From NCBI GenBank assembly GCA_031315995.1, contig JALDRG010000007.1:1-64000 (forward strand): a DNA stretch of 64,000 nt, given 5' to 3'. This DNA is from Nitrospira sp. (GTDB lineage Bacteria; Nitrospirota; Nitrospiria; Nitrospirales; Nitrospiraceae). Both the position numbers and the translations under genes were made by a program. Shown piece by piece: positions 53,653 through 62,893 of this stretch. Numbering within the stretch: position 1 is the first letter of the stretch; each line of letters starts with the position of its first letter. The notes under the pieces are model-generated. The model did not search any database, was not told the origin of the DNA, and was given only the letters and a program-made list of their open reading frames with translations.

Positions 53653-54055
53653 CTATGCGCAAGCCTTCACGATGGTTGAGGAGAACCGGCGGAATTCGTC
53701 CAGATGTTTGGTGATGATCGTATGGACGATGTCGAGGTTCAGGCGGGTGTATTCGTGCACGGCCACGTTGCGGAGCCCGACCATCCGATGCATGCGCGCC
53801 GCGAGGTCGGTTGGGAGAATGCCTGCGGTTTGTAACAAGGTGAAGGCGTCTCGAGTTTCCTGCGCAGACCCAGCCGACGGTGGCCGAGGACATACATGGA
53901 GAAACTGATACTCCGCTCGCAGGCTCGCTGCAGGTTGAGGATAATGGCAGCCTGTTGGTGAGGAGATTCTGTCGGTCCCCGCCGTACTCTTCCACGATAT
54001 GCAGCGGGCAGCGTTCGATGCTGGTGGCTTTGTTGAGGACGACGTCGTCAGCCAT
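53653..54055 (-). pseudogene. HepT-like HEPN toxin, frame-disrupted
   Basis: Three frames together give a HepT protein: MADDVVLNKATSIERC and HIVEEYGGDRQNLLTN, then ILNLQRACERSISFSMYVLG in a second frame, and ETRDAFTLLQTAGILPTDLA with RNVAVHEYTRLNLDIVHTII in a third. The catalytic RxxxxH motif (RNVAVH) is intact, but breaks near 53960 and 53868 would prevent a full protein. Restored length is about 135 residues, which is normal. The start overlaps the end of the antitoxin remnant by 8 bases, as in intact modules. Confidence 0.72.
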
Positions 54056-54321
54056 ACACGAGTCCGCGCTCTTTGATGCCCTGCAACAACTCCCGCCGTT
54101 CATCGTTGAATCTCGTATAGTCGGCGTAGGTGTACATTCCGCACTCGGCCTTGGCTTGGTCGTCCCTTGTTTCCAGGCATTGTCCGGTCGCGAATTAGGA
54201 CGGCCACGTCCATGTCCTTCGTCGGGCGAGCGGTGCCATGGACCTGCGACCCGAATTGATAGATCGCGATCACGTGGGGAATCCATTCCGTCGGCAATTC
54301 AATGATCGTGTGAGAATTCAT
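54048..54321 (-). pseudogene. MntA-like nucleotidyltransferase antitoxin, internally deleted
   Basis: The N-terminus has the nucleotidyltransferase motif YQFGSQVHGTARPTKDMDVA (GSxxxG and DxD). The C-terminus ECGMYTYADYTRFNDERREL and the end KERGLVYG lie in another frame. The total of about 90 codons is roughly 50 short of the usual length, because the middle strand-helix part is missing. This points to real decay rather than base-calling error. With hepT it was an MntA/HepT type VII toxin-antitoxin pair, in which MntA AMPylates and silences HepT. Confidence 0.68.
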
Positions 54322-54403
54322 CTCAAATGCTCTTGAAGTATTGCATGAAGTATATGCGGCAGGGGAAGAGATGTCGAAGCGCGGAGGCTTGTGTCGAGGC
54401 ACT

Positions 54404-54742
54404 CTACCGCGCCAGAAACTTCACCAGCCCCACGCAGCCCATATAGAGGACCAGGGAACCGACCATCGACAGCCAGAAGCCGACACGTTCGACTCCGTAG
54501 ATCATGCAGCCGACATAGACGAGCCAGGGCGGGACAAACCAGAGGAGGTTCTTGGCGTAGGTGACGAGGTGTTCGCTGCCGCCGTTCAGGTAGATGAGGA
54601 TGAACGTCGCGCCGGTCATCGCGGGAAAGGTGCTGGCGAAGGCGGCGAGGAATGACCGGCCTTGCGAGCCGAGATAGGTCGAGATACTGACGATGGTTCC
54701 GCCCAATAGGAAGTACAGCGTGTACTTCATCCACTCACCCAT
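54404..54742 (-). CDS. Small four-helix membrane protein (DUF3147-like)
   Basis: 112 residues with a perfect ribosome site (AAGGAGG). Four hydrophobic helices: TLYFLLGGTIVSISTYL, SFLAAFASTFPAMTGATFIL, NLLWFVPPWLVYVGCMIYGV and FWLSMVGSLVLYMGCVGLV. The second has the Pro and Thr residues typical of DUF3147 proteins. Function unknown. It starts 12 bases after the end of the MBL-fold hydrolase gene on the same strand. Confidence 0.8.
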   Translation of the reverse strand: MGEWMKYTLYFLLGGTIVSISTYLGSQGRSFLAAFASTFPAMTGATFILIYLNGGSEHLVTYAKNLLWFVPPWLVYVGCMIYGVERVGFWLSMVGSLVLYMGCVGLVKFLAR

Positions 54743-54754
54743 CCGTGACCTCCT

Positions 54755-55774
54755 TCAGCTTCCTTGAAATGCCTCTTGGGCTTCTGCTGTGATCCGGTGC
54801 CCGAGTCCCGTATAGCGTGGCGAGAAATGAAAGACCACCAGTTCGCGCACGCCGGCTTTCTTCGCCATGACTCCCGCCTGGCGGGCGGTAAGATGGTAGC
54901 GGTCTTGGGCCTTGTCCGCATCCTGGTCCAGGTAGGGGGCCTCACAGTAAAAGATGTCGGCGCCTTGCGCAAGCTCGACGATCTTGGTTTCGTTCTCCTC
55001 GTCGTAGCGGGCATCCACGACATAGGCGAGTTTTTGGCCGCGGCTGATCGTGACGAATCGCTCGCGGATTTCACCCAGGATCAACTCGCGCTCCTCCTTG
55101 TGATGTTCGTGGTAGAGCGTGGCTCGAAATCGAAAGGTATCCGGCTTGCCCTGCCAGAGATACTGCTTCACTTCCTTGAGCCAGTAGCCGACCGGCAGTC
55201 CGGCCTCGCGCAAGCGCTCCTTGTTGATGTTCACGTGAAACTGTTCTTGCAGCGAGTAGGCCAGGGAAGGAATGCGGTGATTGAGCGTCACGGCCTCTAC
55301 GGTCAGCATGGGATCGTCGAGTACGTGAAAGCGATCGCCTGATTCCCTTCGTATGAGAGAGAGGTCCGGGGCATTATGGCATTGAAATCCATCGGTAGCT
55401 AAGAAGGTTGCGCTTCGGATTGTCTGGACGTGGAATTCCTGCACGGTGATGGTGAGGGGGTATCCATCCACGAGGTTCCAGGTATAGCCATGAAGTTTTC
55501 CTTGAACATTTGCGATCAGGCCGGGTGGTCCATAGAGCCGCAGCGTCTTCCCACGGCCAAGGGCCACGCGGAGCAGCGCATCGAAGCCGATAAAGTGGTC
55601 CATGTGGGTGTGCGAGATGAAGATGTCGCCGGTGCGCAACAGACGGGTCGGGCCCAGGGCATCGTTGCGCCCCAGATCAAACAGCAACGCTCGTTTCGAC
55701 CAACGGACTTCGACGAACAGGCCGGGGTCACCGAAGACGTCATTGATGAGGTGGCTGGAGAATGATGGATTCAT
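54755..55774 (-). CDS. RNase Z-like metallo-beta-lactamase-fold protein
   Basis: 339 residues. Metal-binding motif HTHMDHFIGFDALLRVALGR near residue 55, then further ligands in the middle (LNHRIPSLAYSL) and a late HFSPRYTG. The arrangement and the YVVDARYDEENETKIVELAQ strand match the RNase Z / ElaC-like group of the metallo-beta-lactamase superfamily. It may process tRNA 3' ends or hydrolyse another ester. The family has many members of unknown substrate, so no gene name is given. The next gene downstream is the small membrane protein at 54404. Confidence 0.85.
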   Translation of the reverse strand: MNPSFSSHLINDVFGDPGLFVEVRWSKRALLFDLGRNDALGPTRLLRTGDIFISHTHMDHFIGFDALLRVALGRGKTLRLYGPPGLIANVQGKLHGYTWNLVDGYPLTITVQEFHVQTIRSATFLATDGFQCHNAPDLSLIRRESGDRFHVLDDPMLTVEAVTLNHRIPSLAYSLQEQFHVNINKERLREAGLPVGYWLKEVKQYLWQGKPDTFRFRATLYHEHHKEERELILGEIRERFVTISRGQKLAYVVDARYDEENETKIVELAQGADIFYCEAPYLDQDADKAQDRYHLTARQAGVMAKKAGVRELVVFHFSPRYTGLGHRITAEAQEAFQGS

Positions 55775-55871
55775 GGGGTGAGTGAACGCCGCATCAGCAT
55801 ATCAGGAGAGGTGAATGCGGCGCGTGTGCAACCATTACTTGAAGTCACCCGCCTGCCTGAGCAGAAGAATA

Positions 55872-56555
55872 TCAGGTCAGCATCACTCGTATGACGCTGT
55901 ACAACACGATGACTTCCACGGCGTGTGCCACGATCGTGGCATAGAGATTTCTGAGCGCGACCCACAATACTCCCCATACGAGGCCGTCCCAGACGGCGAT
56001 CCAGTGGAGGTGTTGAAAGGTTGCCACTAGAAAGGGGTCGAACGCAAATACCAGGGCGCTCATCGGCACGGCCGCCTGAGCCGGGAGTCCCATGGCCAGA
56101 AGGCGACCCAGGAGAAAGCCGCGAAAGTTCAATTCGACCATGGTGGCAATGAGCAGGATGAACCACGGCACCATAATTAGGAATGGAATCTTGGCGTGTG
56201 GTGTGTCGGCAAGAAATCTGTAATCTCCTCCGAGCAGGGGAACGAGGTACAGAATGACGAGAACATTGATGGTCCCGAGTGCAAGTCCGATGGTCATGCC
56301 CCAACGGAGGCCCTGTGGGATCAACCGGGGTATGAGGCCGACCAGCCGGGCGGCGGATCCATTGATGATGCCCCAGGCGATGAGGGCGGCATAGGCACAG
56401 GCCTGCGGGAAAAACTGAAAGAGGCTGTTCTGTTGGAGGGTGGTCGGTGCCCCGTAAAACAGGAGGGTGGCGGTCAGGGGGAGCAGCCCAAGGGCCGCTC
56501 CCCGTTCGACGGCTTGCGTCGCATGGGACGATGGCGCGGCTTCAGGCCTGATCAT
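55872..56555 (-). CDS. CPBP-type intramembrane protease homologue
   Basis: 227 residues with about eight hydrophobic segments. The late motif VELNFRGFLLGRLLAMGLPA is a degenerate version of the CPBP catalytic EExxxR motif: Glu-Leu in place of Glu-Glu, with Arg kept. A further motif is NLYATIVAHAVEVIVL (His kept). It is probably a membrane-embedded protease or an inactive relative. It is located directly after the TolC-like gene, 6 bases away, so the two may share a message. Confidence 0.72.
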   Translation of the reverse strand: MIRPEAAPSSHATQAVERGAALGLLPLTATLLFYGAPTTLQQNSLFQFFPQACAYAALIAWGIINGSAARLVGLIPRLIPQGLRWGMTIGLALGTINVLVILYLVPLLGGDYRFLADTPHAKIPFLIMVPWFILLIATMVELNFRGFLLGRLLAMGLPAQAAVPMSALVFAFDPFLVATFQHLHWIAVWDGLVWGVLWVALRNLYATIVAHAVEVIVLYSVIRVMLT

Positions 56556-56561
56556 GCGGGT

Positions 56562-58112
56562 TTATTCGAGCCGCAGACTATACCGTTCGAGTGTGGTGGC
56601 TTTGTTACGGGCCAGATTCGACAGCGACTTGTTATAGTCGAGGACAGCTCGAAGTTCATTCCCTTGCGCGGTGGCCAGGTCGCGTTGAAAGTCGAGCACG
56701 AACCGGGTTGTGCTGAGGCCGACCTTCAACCGTTCCTGTTCGGCTTGCAATTGTTTCTCGGCCATAATGCGGGCCGACCGGGTGGTTTCAATCCGCTTGA
56801 AATCGGTGTGGACGCGACGGACCGCTTCACGGACCCCGACGATCACCTGCTGGCGGACGCTCTGCAGGGAGGCCTGGGCATTGCGAGCCTCGAGCTGCCG
56901 CTTGTTGTAGGTGCTGTGTGCCGACCGATTGCCGAGCGGATAACTGAGGACCAAGCCGGCGCCATAGTTGTAGAAGTCACCGCCGAAGTTACGTTTGGTC
57001 GCATCATTATAGTCCGCGCCGAGTCCTGAGAGTCCCATGGTGCCTTGAAACGACAGGGTCGGGAGCATTTGATTCTTGGCAAACTTCGTATTGAGTTCGC
57101 TGCTCTCTACATTCTTGCCCGCCTGTAACACCTCCGGCCGCCGCTCCATCGCGATATCAATGGCTTCTTGTAGGCTGATCGCTTCCAGCGACGTCGTGGG
57201 TGGATCGGTGGGGATCAGGCGCAAGTCCTGCCGGAGTTCCTCCTCCGCGGGGTTCAAGAGACGACGCAATTGGTCTTCCTGGTCGCGAATCGATTTTTCT
57301 GCGACGAGGATCTGTTCGACCCGCGAGGCGACCGCGGCTTCCGCTTGCAGGACATCCACGATCGACATGACCCCGGCCTTGGCTTTGGCTCGATTGCTGG
57401 CCAGTAATTCTTCCGCCGCCTTGAGCGCCGCCTGGGCGACTTTGAGATTCTCGTTCGCAAAGACCATTTCCCAAAAGGTCTGTTCGACCGTGGCGATGAC
57501 GGTCAGAACTCGGTCGAGGAAGACATGTTGTTCGACGGTGGCATTGTTCTGCGCAATCGAGATGAACGTCTTGTTCACGTCGGTTCCGAAGTTCTTTAGC
57601 AGGGGCTGGGTCACCGTCAGCGCGAGGCCGCCGGTCCAGGCCGGGTTGAAGAGAAAGGTGTTGGGGCCACTGACATAACTACGCTGAGGGCTATAGTTGA
57701 TGTCGTAGTTGGCGCCGGTCGGGAGATTCTGAGTGATGTCGGCGGTGACCGTGGAGGTATTCTGGTCGAATTTTGTGATGTCCTGCAGATTGGCTCCGGT
57801 GAAGCCCAAAATCGGTCGATTGAGCGGAGAGACCTGTCGGTTGTATTGTCCATTGAGGCTGACGGTCGGATCGAATTTCGCCTGCTCGATCACAATGTCG
57901 GCCAGGCGACTCTCTCTCGTTTGGCGGCCGATACTGATATCAAGATTGTTCTGCAGTGCTTTCAGGACGGCATCGGCGAGCGACATGGCCTCGCGGCGTT
58001 CAGTGGGGACCGGTTTGTTCACTTCCAGGCCGAACGCGGTCGGCGCCGCCCAGAGCAGGAGCGCGGTCGCACTTCCAATAAGAAAGCATCCCCGGAGGGC
58101 TGGATTCGTCAT
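56562..58112 (-). CDS. TolC-family outer-membrane protein
   Basis: 516 residues from an ATG with AAGGAG upstream; the frame extends 270 bases further without one. A signal peptide (cut after about residue 29) precedes two TolC-type repeats: LADAVLKALQNNLDISIGRQ and, in the second half, LQEAIDIAMERRPEVLQAGK. It ends with the helix-rich SLSNLARNKATTLERYSLRL. No RND permease or adaptor is adjacent, so it could serve an exporter encoded elsewhere or a type I secretion system. Confidence 0.9.
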   Translation of the reverse strand: MTNPALRGCFLIGSATALLLWAAPTAFGLEVNKPVPTERREAMSLADAVLKALQNNLDISIGRQTRESRLADIVIEQAKFDPTVSLNGQYNRQVSPLNRPILGFTGANLQDITKFDQNTSTVTADITQNLPTGANYDINYSPQRSYVSGPNTFLFNPAWTGGLALTVTQPLLKNFGTDVNKTFISIAQNNATVEQHVFLDRVLTVIATVEQTFWEMVFANENLKVAQAALKAAEELLASNRAKAKAGVMSIVDVLQAEAAVASRVEQILVAEKSIRDQEDQLRRLLNPAEEELRQDLRLIPTDPPTTSLEAISLQEAIDIAMERRPEVLQAGKNVESSELNTKFAKNQMLPTLSFQGTMGLSGLGADYNDATKRNFGGDFYNYGAGLVLSYPLGNRSAHSTYNKRQLEARNAQASLQSVRQQVIVGVREAVRRVHTDFKRIETTRSARIMAEKQLQAEQERLKVGLSTTRFVLDFQRDLATAQGNELRAVLDYNKSLSNLARNKATTLERYSLRLE

Positions 58113-58224
58113 AACAAACTCCTTGATGCAAGGTCTGGGTTGAGCCATACTGAAACCGCACTGATGCTGGCGTGGTACCATAAACCGACATCCGTGTCCA
58201 TGTTGAAGGGCGAGGAGGATGGCC

Positions 58225-58620
58225 ATGCGTGAGGGAAAATCATGGCGGTGGGTGATTGGGGTTGCACTACTCCTAGCCCCCTTGCCTGCAGCAGCACAAT
58301 CCGTCTCAGGGGTGCGCGGGTTCAATGGCGGAGTCGCCCCGCTGTTCAATCTCGTTGGTCCCGGCAATTTGTATGTGGACAACCAAGGGACTCAGGGATA
58401 CATCTACAGCTTTGGGAGTAATTTCGAATCGTATAATTTCCGTAACCCCGCGACCGGGCAAGCCTGGAGCGGCGCTCTCATGACGCTTGGCCCGCGACTA
58501 TCGGTGGGGTTGATTCAGGGAGCCAATCAAGTCGGCGCTCCGGTCGTGTTTCCTCCCGGGCCACGTGAGGCCGGACCGTTGCCTCCCATTCAGTCCGGTC
58601 TGCTCGACGACATTCCCTAG
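58225..58620 (+). CDS. Exported hypothetical protein
   Basis: 131 residues. A signal peptide (MREGKSWRWVIGVALLLAPLPAAA, cut after about residue 24) is followed by a Gly/Asn/Phe-rich mature part (for example VRGFNGGVAPLFNLVGPGNL and GYIYSFGSNFESYNF), low in charge and likely beta-rich. The ATG at 58225 has GAGGAGG upstream. It is divergent from the TolC-like gene. Its Gly-rich, aromatic pattern resembles surface or matrix proteins, but no family is recognised. Confidence 0.62.
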   Translation: MREGKSWRWVIGVALLLAPLPAAAQSVSGVRGFNGGVAPLFNLVGPGNLYVDNQGTQGYIYSFGSNFESYNFRNPATGQAWSGALMTLGPRLSVGLIQGANQVGAPVVFPPGPREAGPLPPIQSGLLDDIP

Positions 58621-59215
58621 CCAATTCATGGTGAAGGCCTATCTCTGCTGCCGTCGCGAATTCGCTTCTGCGGCATGAAGGTTGGCCGCTCGGTGGTCTT
58701 CAGCCAGGCTTCTCCACTGCGAGGCCACCCGTGCCTGTTGTGTGGTGTGCCTGCACGACTTCTCGACGAATCAAGCGGTCAACCTTCTTTCAGGCTTGGA
58801 CGAGAAATTGCTGTGGCGGTTTGGTGTATCGATGCAAGCCTGTCACAGCCGATCTGCTCTCGGCGCTTCAGTTATCAACAGAATCCACAGGCCTCGAGCC
58901 GCATCACCTCCGAGCCGTCTATCCCTCATAAGTAGCGCAAGTGATTGATTCATTGTGCTTTGTATAGATGATTGGGGCCAGTAGTGCGTGCCGGTGACAC
59001 GGCGGTATAACGCTTGCTTTGCTCATCTGATCGTTGCGAACGTTCATGTTTCTCGCGGCAAGACGACAAAAACAATGCGCTCGTGTCAAAGATGTCAATT
59101 GAATCGGATAGGCAGAACAGAAAGAATGCAGCAGACGGTGATGGGCGTGGTGTGAGGAGAGATATCGTTTCCGGCCCGCGTCGCTGACTGTTCAAGACTA
59201 AAGGAGATTGTCCGT
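58621..59215. other. Non-coding stretch before the glycosyltransferase
   Basis: No supported gene: several short frames lack ribosome sites and homology. It should hold the promoter of the glycosyltransferase-MFS-BON genes. A possible -24/-12 element is listed at 59003-59018. Confidence 0.4.
59003..59018 (+). promoter_or_regulatory. Weak sigma-54-like promoter candidate
   Basis: CGGTATAACGCTTGCT keeps the GG-GC spacing and has a good CTTGCT -12 box; the -24 box is weak. It lies about 200 bases before the glycosyltransferase start, with no GCAC-A/C-GTGCG site nearby. Confidence 0.3.
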
Positions 59216-60289
59216 ATGAGGATTGCCCAGGTATCGCCGCTTTGGGAGAGCGTCCCTCCGAAGTTGTACGGAGGCACGGAACGCATCGTCTCCTATCTGA
59301 CGGAAGAGCTTGTTCGGCAGGGGCATGACGTCACGCTGTTCGCCAGTGGTGATTCGGTCACGCAGGCGAAGCTGGAGGCGCCCTGTCAGCAGGCGTTGCG
59401 TTTGAACACCGGGATCTTCAACCGCGAAGCACCACTCATTCAGATGATCGAGCAGGTCTTCTCGGCGTCCGACCAATTCGACCTCATTCATTCCCATCTC
59501 GATTTCCTACCGTTTTCCCTGTCCCGCCGCTGTCGGGTCCCCGTCGTGACGACCCTCCACGGCCGATTGGATTTACCTGAACTTGTGCCGGTCTTCCGTG
59601 ACTTTGCGGAGTTGCCTCTGGTCTCCATCTCCAATTCACAACGTCGACCACTGCCCTGGTGCAACTGGGCCAACACTGTCTATCACGGGTTGCCGCGCGA
59701 CCTCTATACGTTCCATTCAGAGCCAGGCAAGTACTTGGCCTTCCTCGGCCGGGTATCGCCGGAAAAGTGTCCGGATCAAGCGATTGAATTGGCCAAACGC
59801 GTCGGATTACCTCTGAAGATGGCGGCGAAGGTCGATCCGGCGGATCGCGCATATTTCGAGCGAGTCGTCGAGCCACTTCTGGATCATCCCTTGATCGAGT
59901 TTGTGGGGGAGATCACCGACGCGGAGAAGAGTGATTTCATTGGGAACGCGATCGGGTTGATCTGTCCCTATGATTGGCCGGAACCGTTTGGGCTCGTCCT
60001 GATTGAAAGTCTGGCCTGTGGGACACCGGTCCTTGCGTACCGACGGGGATCCATCCCGGAAATTATCGGCCACGGTGTGACGGGCTTTGTCAGCGAAAAT
60101 CTCGATGAAATGGTGAGCCAAGTCGGCAACCTCGGCACAATCGACCGTCGACGATGCCGACAGGTCTTTGATGAGCGATTCACCTCTCAGCGCATGACGA
60201 ACGATTATGTGAAGATCTACCAGCAATTAATTACTGATGCCGCTGCGGTCCCTGGTCAGACGGGACAGCAACACGCCTCGAACCTCTAG
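59216..60289 (+). CDS. Group-1 (GT4) glycosyltransferase
   Basis: 357 residues. N-terminal Rossmann start MRIAQVSPLWESVPPKLYGG (glycogen-synthase-like nucleotide-sugar transferases often begin this way), then the central FLGRVSPEKCPDQAIELAKR and the donor-binding EPFGLVLIESLACGTPVLAY with the conserved E-x7-E pattern. It is likely to transfer a sugar from a nucleotide donor to a glycan or metabolite in the cytoplasm. AAAGGAGA lies before the ATG. It is followed at 34 bases by an MFS exporter, so the product may be exported, but that is conjecture. Confidence 0.88.
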   Translation: MRIAQVSPLWESVPPKLYGGTERIVSYLTEELVRQGHDVTLFASGDSVTQAKLEAPCQQALRLNTGIFNREAPLIQMIEQVFSASDQFDLIHSHLDFLPFSLSRRCRVPVVTTLHGRLDLPELVPVFRDFAELPLVSISNSQRRPLPWCNWANTVYHGLPRDLYTFHSEPGKYLAFLGRVSPEKCPDQAIELAKRVGLPLKMAAKVDPADRAYFERVVEPLLDHPLIEFVGEITDAEKSDFIGNAIGLICPYDWPEPFGLVLIESLACGTPVLAYRRGSIPEIIGHGVTGFVSENLDEMVSQVGNLGTIDRRRCRQVFDERFTSQRMTNDYVKIYQQLITDAAAVPGQTGQQHASNL

Positions 60290-60322
60290 TCAGCGCGACG
60301 TTAACCTCGCAGAAGGACAAGC

Positions 60323-61603
60323 ATGGCAGCTGAGTCGCAATCTACTTCTGAGTCGAATGTAACTGGATGGCGGTTACTGACCACCCGTGATTTCGGGTGT
60401 CTCTGGGGTGGCCAGGTCGTCTCCCAGATCGGCGACGGTCTGAACAAGGTGGCGCTTTTATGGTTCGTCTATGAAATGACCGGATCGGCGCTCAAGATGA
60501 CCGCTATCGGGTTGCTGCAGACGATTCCCCCCTTGGTCTTCGGTCCGTTGATCGGCGTGTATCTGGATTATCTCCCCAAGAAGACAGTCATGATCGTCGT
60601 GGACTTCTTACGAGCCTTGATGGTCCTCTTGATACCGCTGTTTTATACGTTCGATATGCTGACACTGGAACGTTTGTATGTGTTGGTGTTTCTCATCTCC
60701 ATCGTCTCCACCATATTCGGTCCTGCCCTGGCATCGGCTGTGCCGCTGATCGTCCAACGGTCGCAACTCACGACGGCGAATGCGTTTCTCCAGAGCACTA
60801 CCAATATCGGTGTCTTGTTGGGACCGGCCATGAGTGGACTGGGTATCGCTCTGATCGGCGCCCAGAATGTGCTGTATGTGGACGCCGCTACGTTTCTGGT
60901 CTCCGCGCTGTTCCTCTTGCCGATTCGCGTTCGTGATAGCCGAACTGTGAAGGGACTCAATGTGCTGGCGACACCTGTCATGCAGGACATGATGGTCGGA
61001 TTTCGTTTCGTGTTCCTGCAGCACCGAGTGGTATTTGCGTTGATGGTGACTGCGGTGCTGTACAATCTGGCGATCAGCGCCTTCGTATTCCTTCTCCCGG
61101 TGGTCGCGAAGGAATTGCTGCAAGTCGGTCCCATGGAGTTGGGTTGGTTGTGGTCGGCTTTGGGTATCGGGATGCTGGCAGCTTCTATCTGGCTGGCTCG
61201 GATGCCGCAGGGTACTTTCCAGGATCGCATCGGCAAGATCGGTCGCTCGCTGACAATCGGCGGTCTTGCGGTCTGCGCCTTAGGATTGATCCAGACACCG
61301 GTGCTGTTCAGCACGTTCTTACTGATCGTCATCATCGGCGGGAGCACCTCTCTGTTCTACCCGGTCGTGTGGGCGATGCTTCAGGAAGTGACACCGGAAC
61401 ATTTACTCGGACGCGTCTTTACCACGTTCAGTATCGGTGGGATGGCTTCGGCCATGGTCGGTATGGCTGGATTCGGATGGGCCGCCGACACCTTAGGTCC
61501 TGCCGTGAGCCTCATTGGGATCGGACTGCTCTTATTACTCACTGCGATGGTCACGCTGCAGGTTAGCCGCCGTGGCCTCGTGGTGAGTCCGGCTGTTGCC
61601 TAA
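60323..61603 (+). CDS. MFS exporter (EntS-like), first of two paralogues
   Basis: 426 residues, 12 helices. It begins WRLLTTRDFGCLWGGQVVSQ, then IGDGLNKVALLWFVYEMTGS and the motif-A-like region GPLIGVYLDYLPKKTVMIVV. This pattern is shared by MFS proteins related to the enterobactin exporter EntS. It aligns strongly with the gene cut at the right edge (62894 onwards): GLLQT-PP--FGP-IGV is nearly identical. The two paralogues flank the BON gene. Substrate unknown. Confidence 0.88.
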   Translation: MAAESQSTSESNVTGWRLLTTRDFGCLWGGQVVSQIGDGLNKVALLWFVYEMTGSALKMTAIGLLQTIPPLVFGPLIGVYLDYLPKKTVMIVVDFLRALMVLLIPLFYTFDMLTLERLYVLVFLISIVSTIFGPALASAVPLIVQRSQLTTANAFLQSTTNIGVLLGPAMSGLGIALIGAQNVLYVDAATFLVSALFLLPIRVRDSRTVKGLNVLATPVMQDMMVGFRFVFLQHRVVFALMVTAVLYNLAISAFVFLLPVVAKELLQVGPMELGWLWSALGIGMLAASIWLARMPQGTFQDRIGKIGRSLTIGGLAVCALGLIQTPVLFSTFLLIVIIGGSTSLFYPVVWAMLQEVTPEHLLGRVFTTFSIGGMASAMVGMAGFGWAADTLGPAVSLIGIGLLLLLTAMVTLQVSRRGLVVSPAVA

Positions 61604-61837
61604 ATTTCTCTCCACATGAGGGTTCGTTTTGGCCGCGCACGACGCCTACGGGTGCGTGCGGGTCTTCGATGGGGATTGCCGATGCTCTGCGTCCGGCATT
61701 CTCAGTGTTGCTTTCTGCCCCTTCCTCGCGTATGTCTTTTCTTCCGGAGATGTTTCGTTTCCCGAGACGACACCGAGGACGGGTTTTCGGCGATTGGCTT
61801 CGCAGTCTCGGTTCAACTCAATAACATGAGGGGCAAT

Positions 61838-62854
61838 ATGCCTATGCTGGTGATTCGGACCGTCTTCGTGACAGGGGTGCTGGTGCTCTTCGCCGCGCCG
61901 TGGATAGGAAGTGTGACCTCTCTCGTCAGGGCAGAATCGGGCCCCGATGGCAAGCCGGACGCTCCGCCGGTGCAACAACGATCGAAGGACCCCGATGTGC
62001 CACCAAAGGAACCGGATCTGAAACCAAAGGAGTCTGAGCCGAAGCCAAAAGACTCGGACACTAAGCCGGTGGATCAGAAACCGAAGGACTCCGAGACGAA
62101 ACCCAAAGAGCCTGAGCCAAAAACAAAAGAACCGGAAACCAAAGCGAAGGAGCCGGAGTCCAAAGCGAAGGAACCGGCGGCGAAGCCCAAGGAGTCCGAA
62201 CATAAGCTTAAAGAGTCGGAGCAGAAGCCTAAGGAGCAGGAATCGAAAACGAAAGAGAAAGAGCCCGACACGGCGGCTGAGCATCCTTGTCCCCCGGTGG
62301 CACTGGCGACAGAGGTGAAACCGACGGCAGAGGGGCAAGCTTCTCCTAGCGAACCAGGCGCGGGGGAGCGCTCTAAAACCGGGGATCCTGATGTGAAAAA
62401 GCCATTACGCTCGTTGATGGTGACCGCCAAGCTCGCGCTCATGGCGGACCCGCGGCTCTTTCCCTACACCATTGAGGTGGACGTCAAAGACAAGGATCTC
62501 GTTCTCCTCGGCGAAGTATCGCGTGAGGAAGATAAGCGAGCGGCAGCGGACATCGTACGGTGCCTCAGCGGGGTTCATGCGGTCGAAAACCGTCTGAAGG
62601 TTGAGGCTGATGCGACCAATAGACTCGTCGCGGAACGCGACAAACGGCTGACGCAACTGGTCAAGGAGCGCTTCGAGAAAAGTGTCACCTTGCAAACGGT
62701 GAAGTTCGAGGTAAAAACAGAACAGGGCATCGTCACCTTGAGCGGTACGACGCGATTCCAGGTGATCGTGCTCGAAGCGGCTCAAGCGGCACGACAAGTG
62801 CCGGGAGTGCGAGCGGTGAATACCGAAGCCGTGCGGCTGGTGGTGCAGGAATAG
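61838..62854 (+). CDS. Exported BON-domain protein with a long charged repeat
   Basis: 338 residues. After an N-terminal export signal (about 30 residues ending VRAES) comes a low-complexity stretch of about 110 residues made of short Lys-Pro/Glu repeats (KPKE, KEPE, KAKE units). The C-terminal 165 residues hold two BON domains: TIEVDVKDKDLVLLGEVSRE and VKFEVKTEQGIVTLSGTTRF, each with the conserved Gly that follows the second strand. BON proteins bind membranes or peptidoglycan. The repeat may be a spacer reaching through the cell wall. The ATG at 61838 has GAGGGG upstream. It lies between two related MFS exporter genes. Confidence 0.82.
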   Translation: MPMLVIRTVFVTGVLVLFAAPWIGSVTSLVRAESGPDGKPDAPPVQQRSKDPDVPPKEPDLKPKESEPKPKDSDTKPVDQKPKDSETKPKEPEPKTKEPETKAKEPESKAKEPAAKPKESEHKLKESEQKPKEQESKTKEKEPDTAAEHPCPPVALATEVKPTAEGQASPSEPGAGERSKTGDPDVKKPLRSLMVTAKLALMADPRLFPYTIEVDVKDKDLVLLGEVSREEDKRAAADIVRCLSGVHAVENRLKVEADATNRLVAERDKRLTQLVKERFEKSVTLQTVKFEVKTEQGIVTLSGTTRFQVIVLEAAQAARQVPGVRAVNTEAVRLVVQE

Positions 62855-62893
62855 GGCCGTCACAGGGAGTCTGAACCTACTCGATCTGCTGAC

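Noticed and set aside
53910..53940. Apparent repeat of GCTCGCAGGCTCGCTG shared with the tail of the EmrA-type gene (about 14890)
   Set aside because: At 53.9 kb it codes for a standard HepT stretch (LNLQRACERS), so the resemblance is probably coincidental.
53420..54286. Minus-strand frame of 288 codons
   Set aside because: It strings together out-of-frame pieces of the hepT and mntA remnants and has no homology of its own beyond the N-terminal HepT part.
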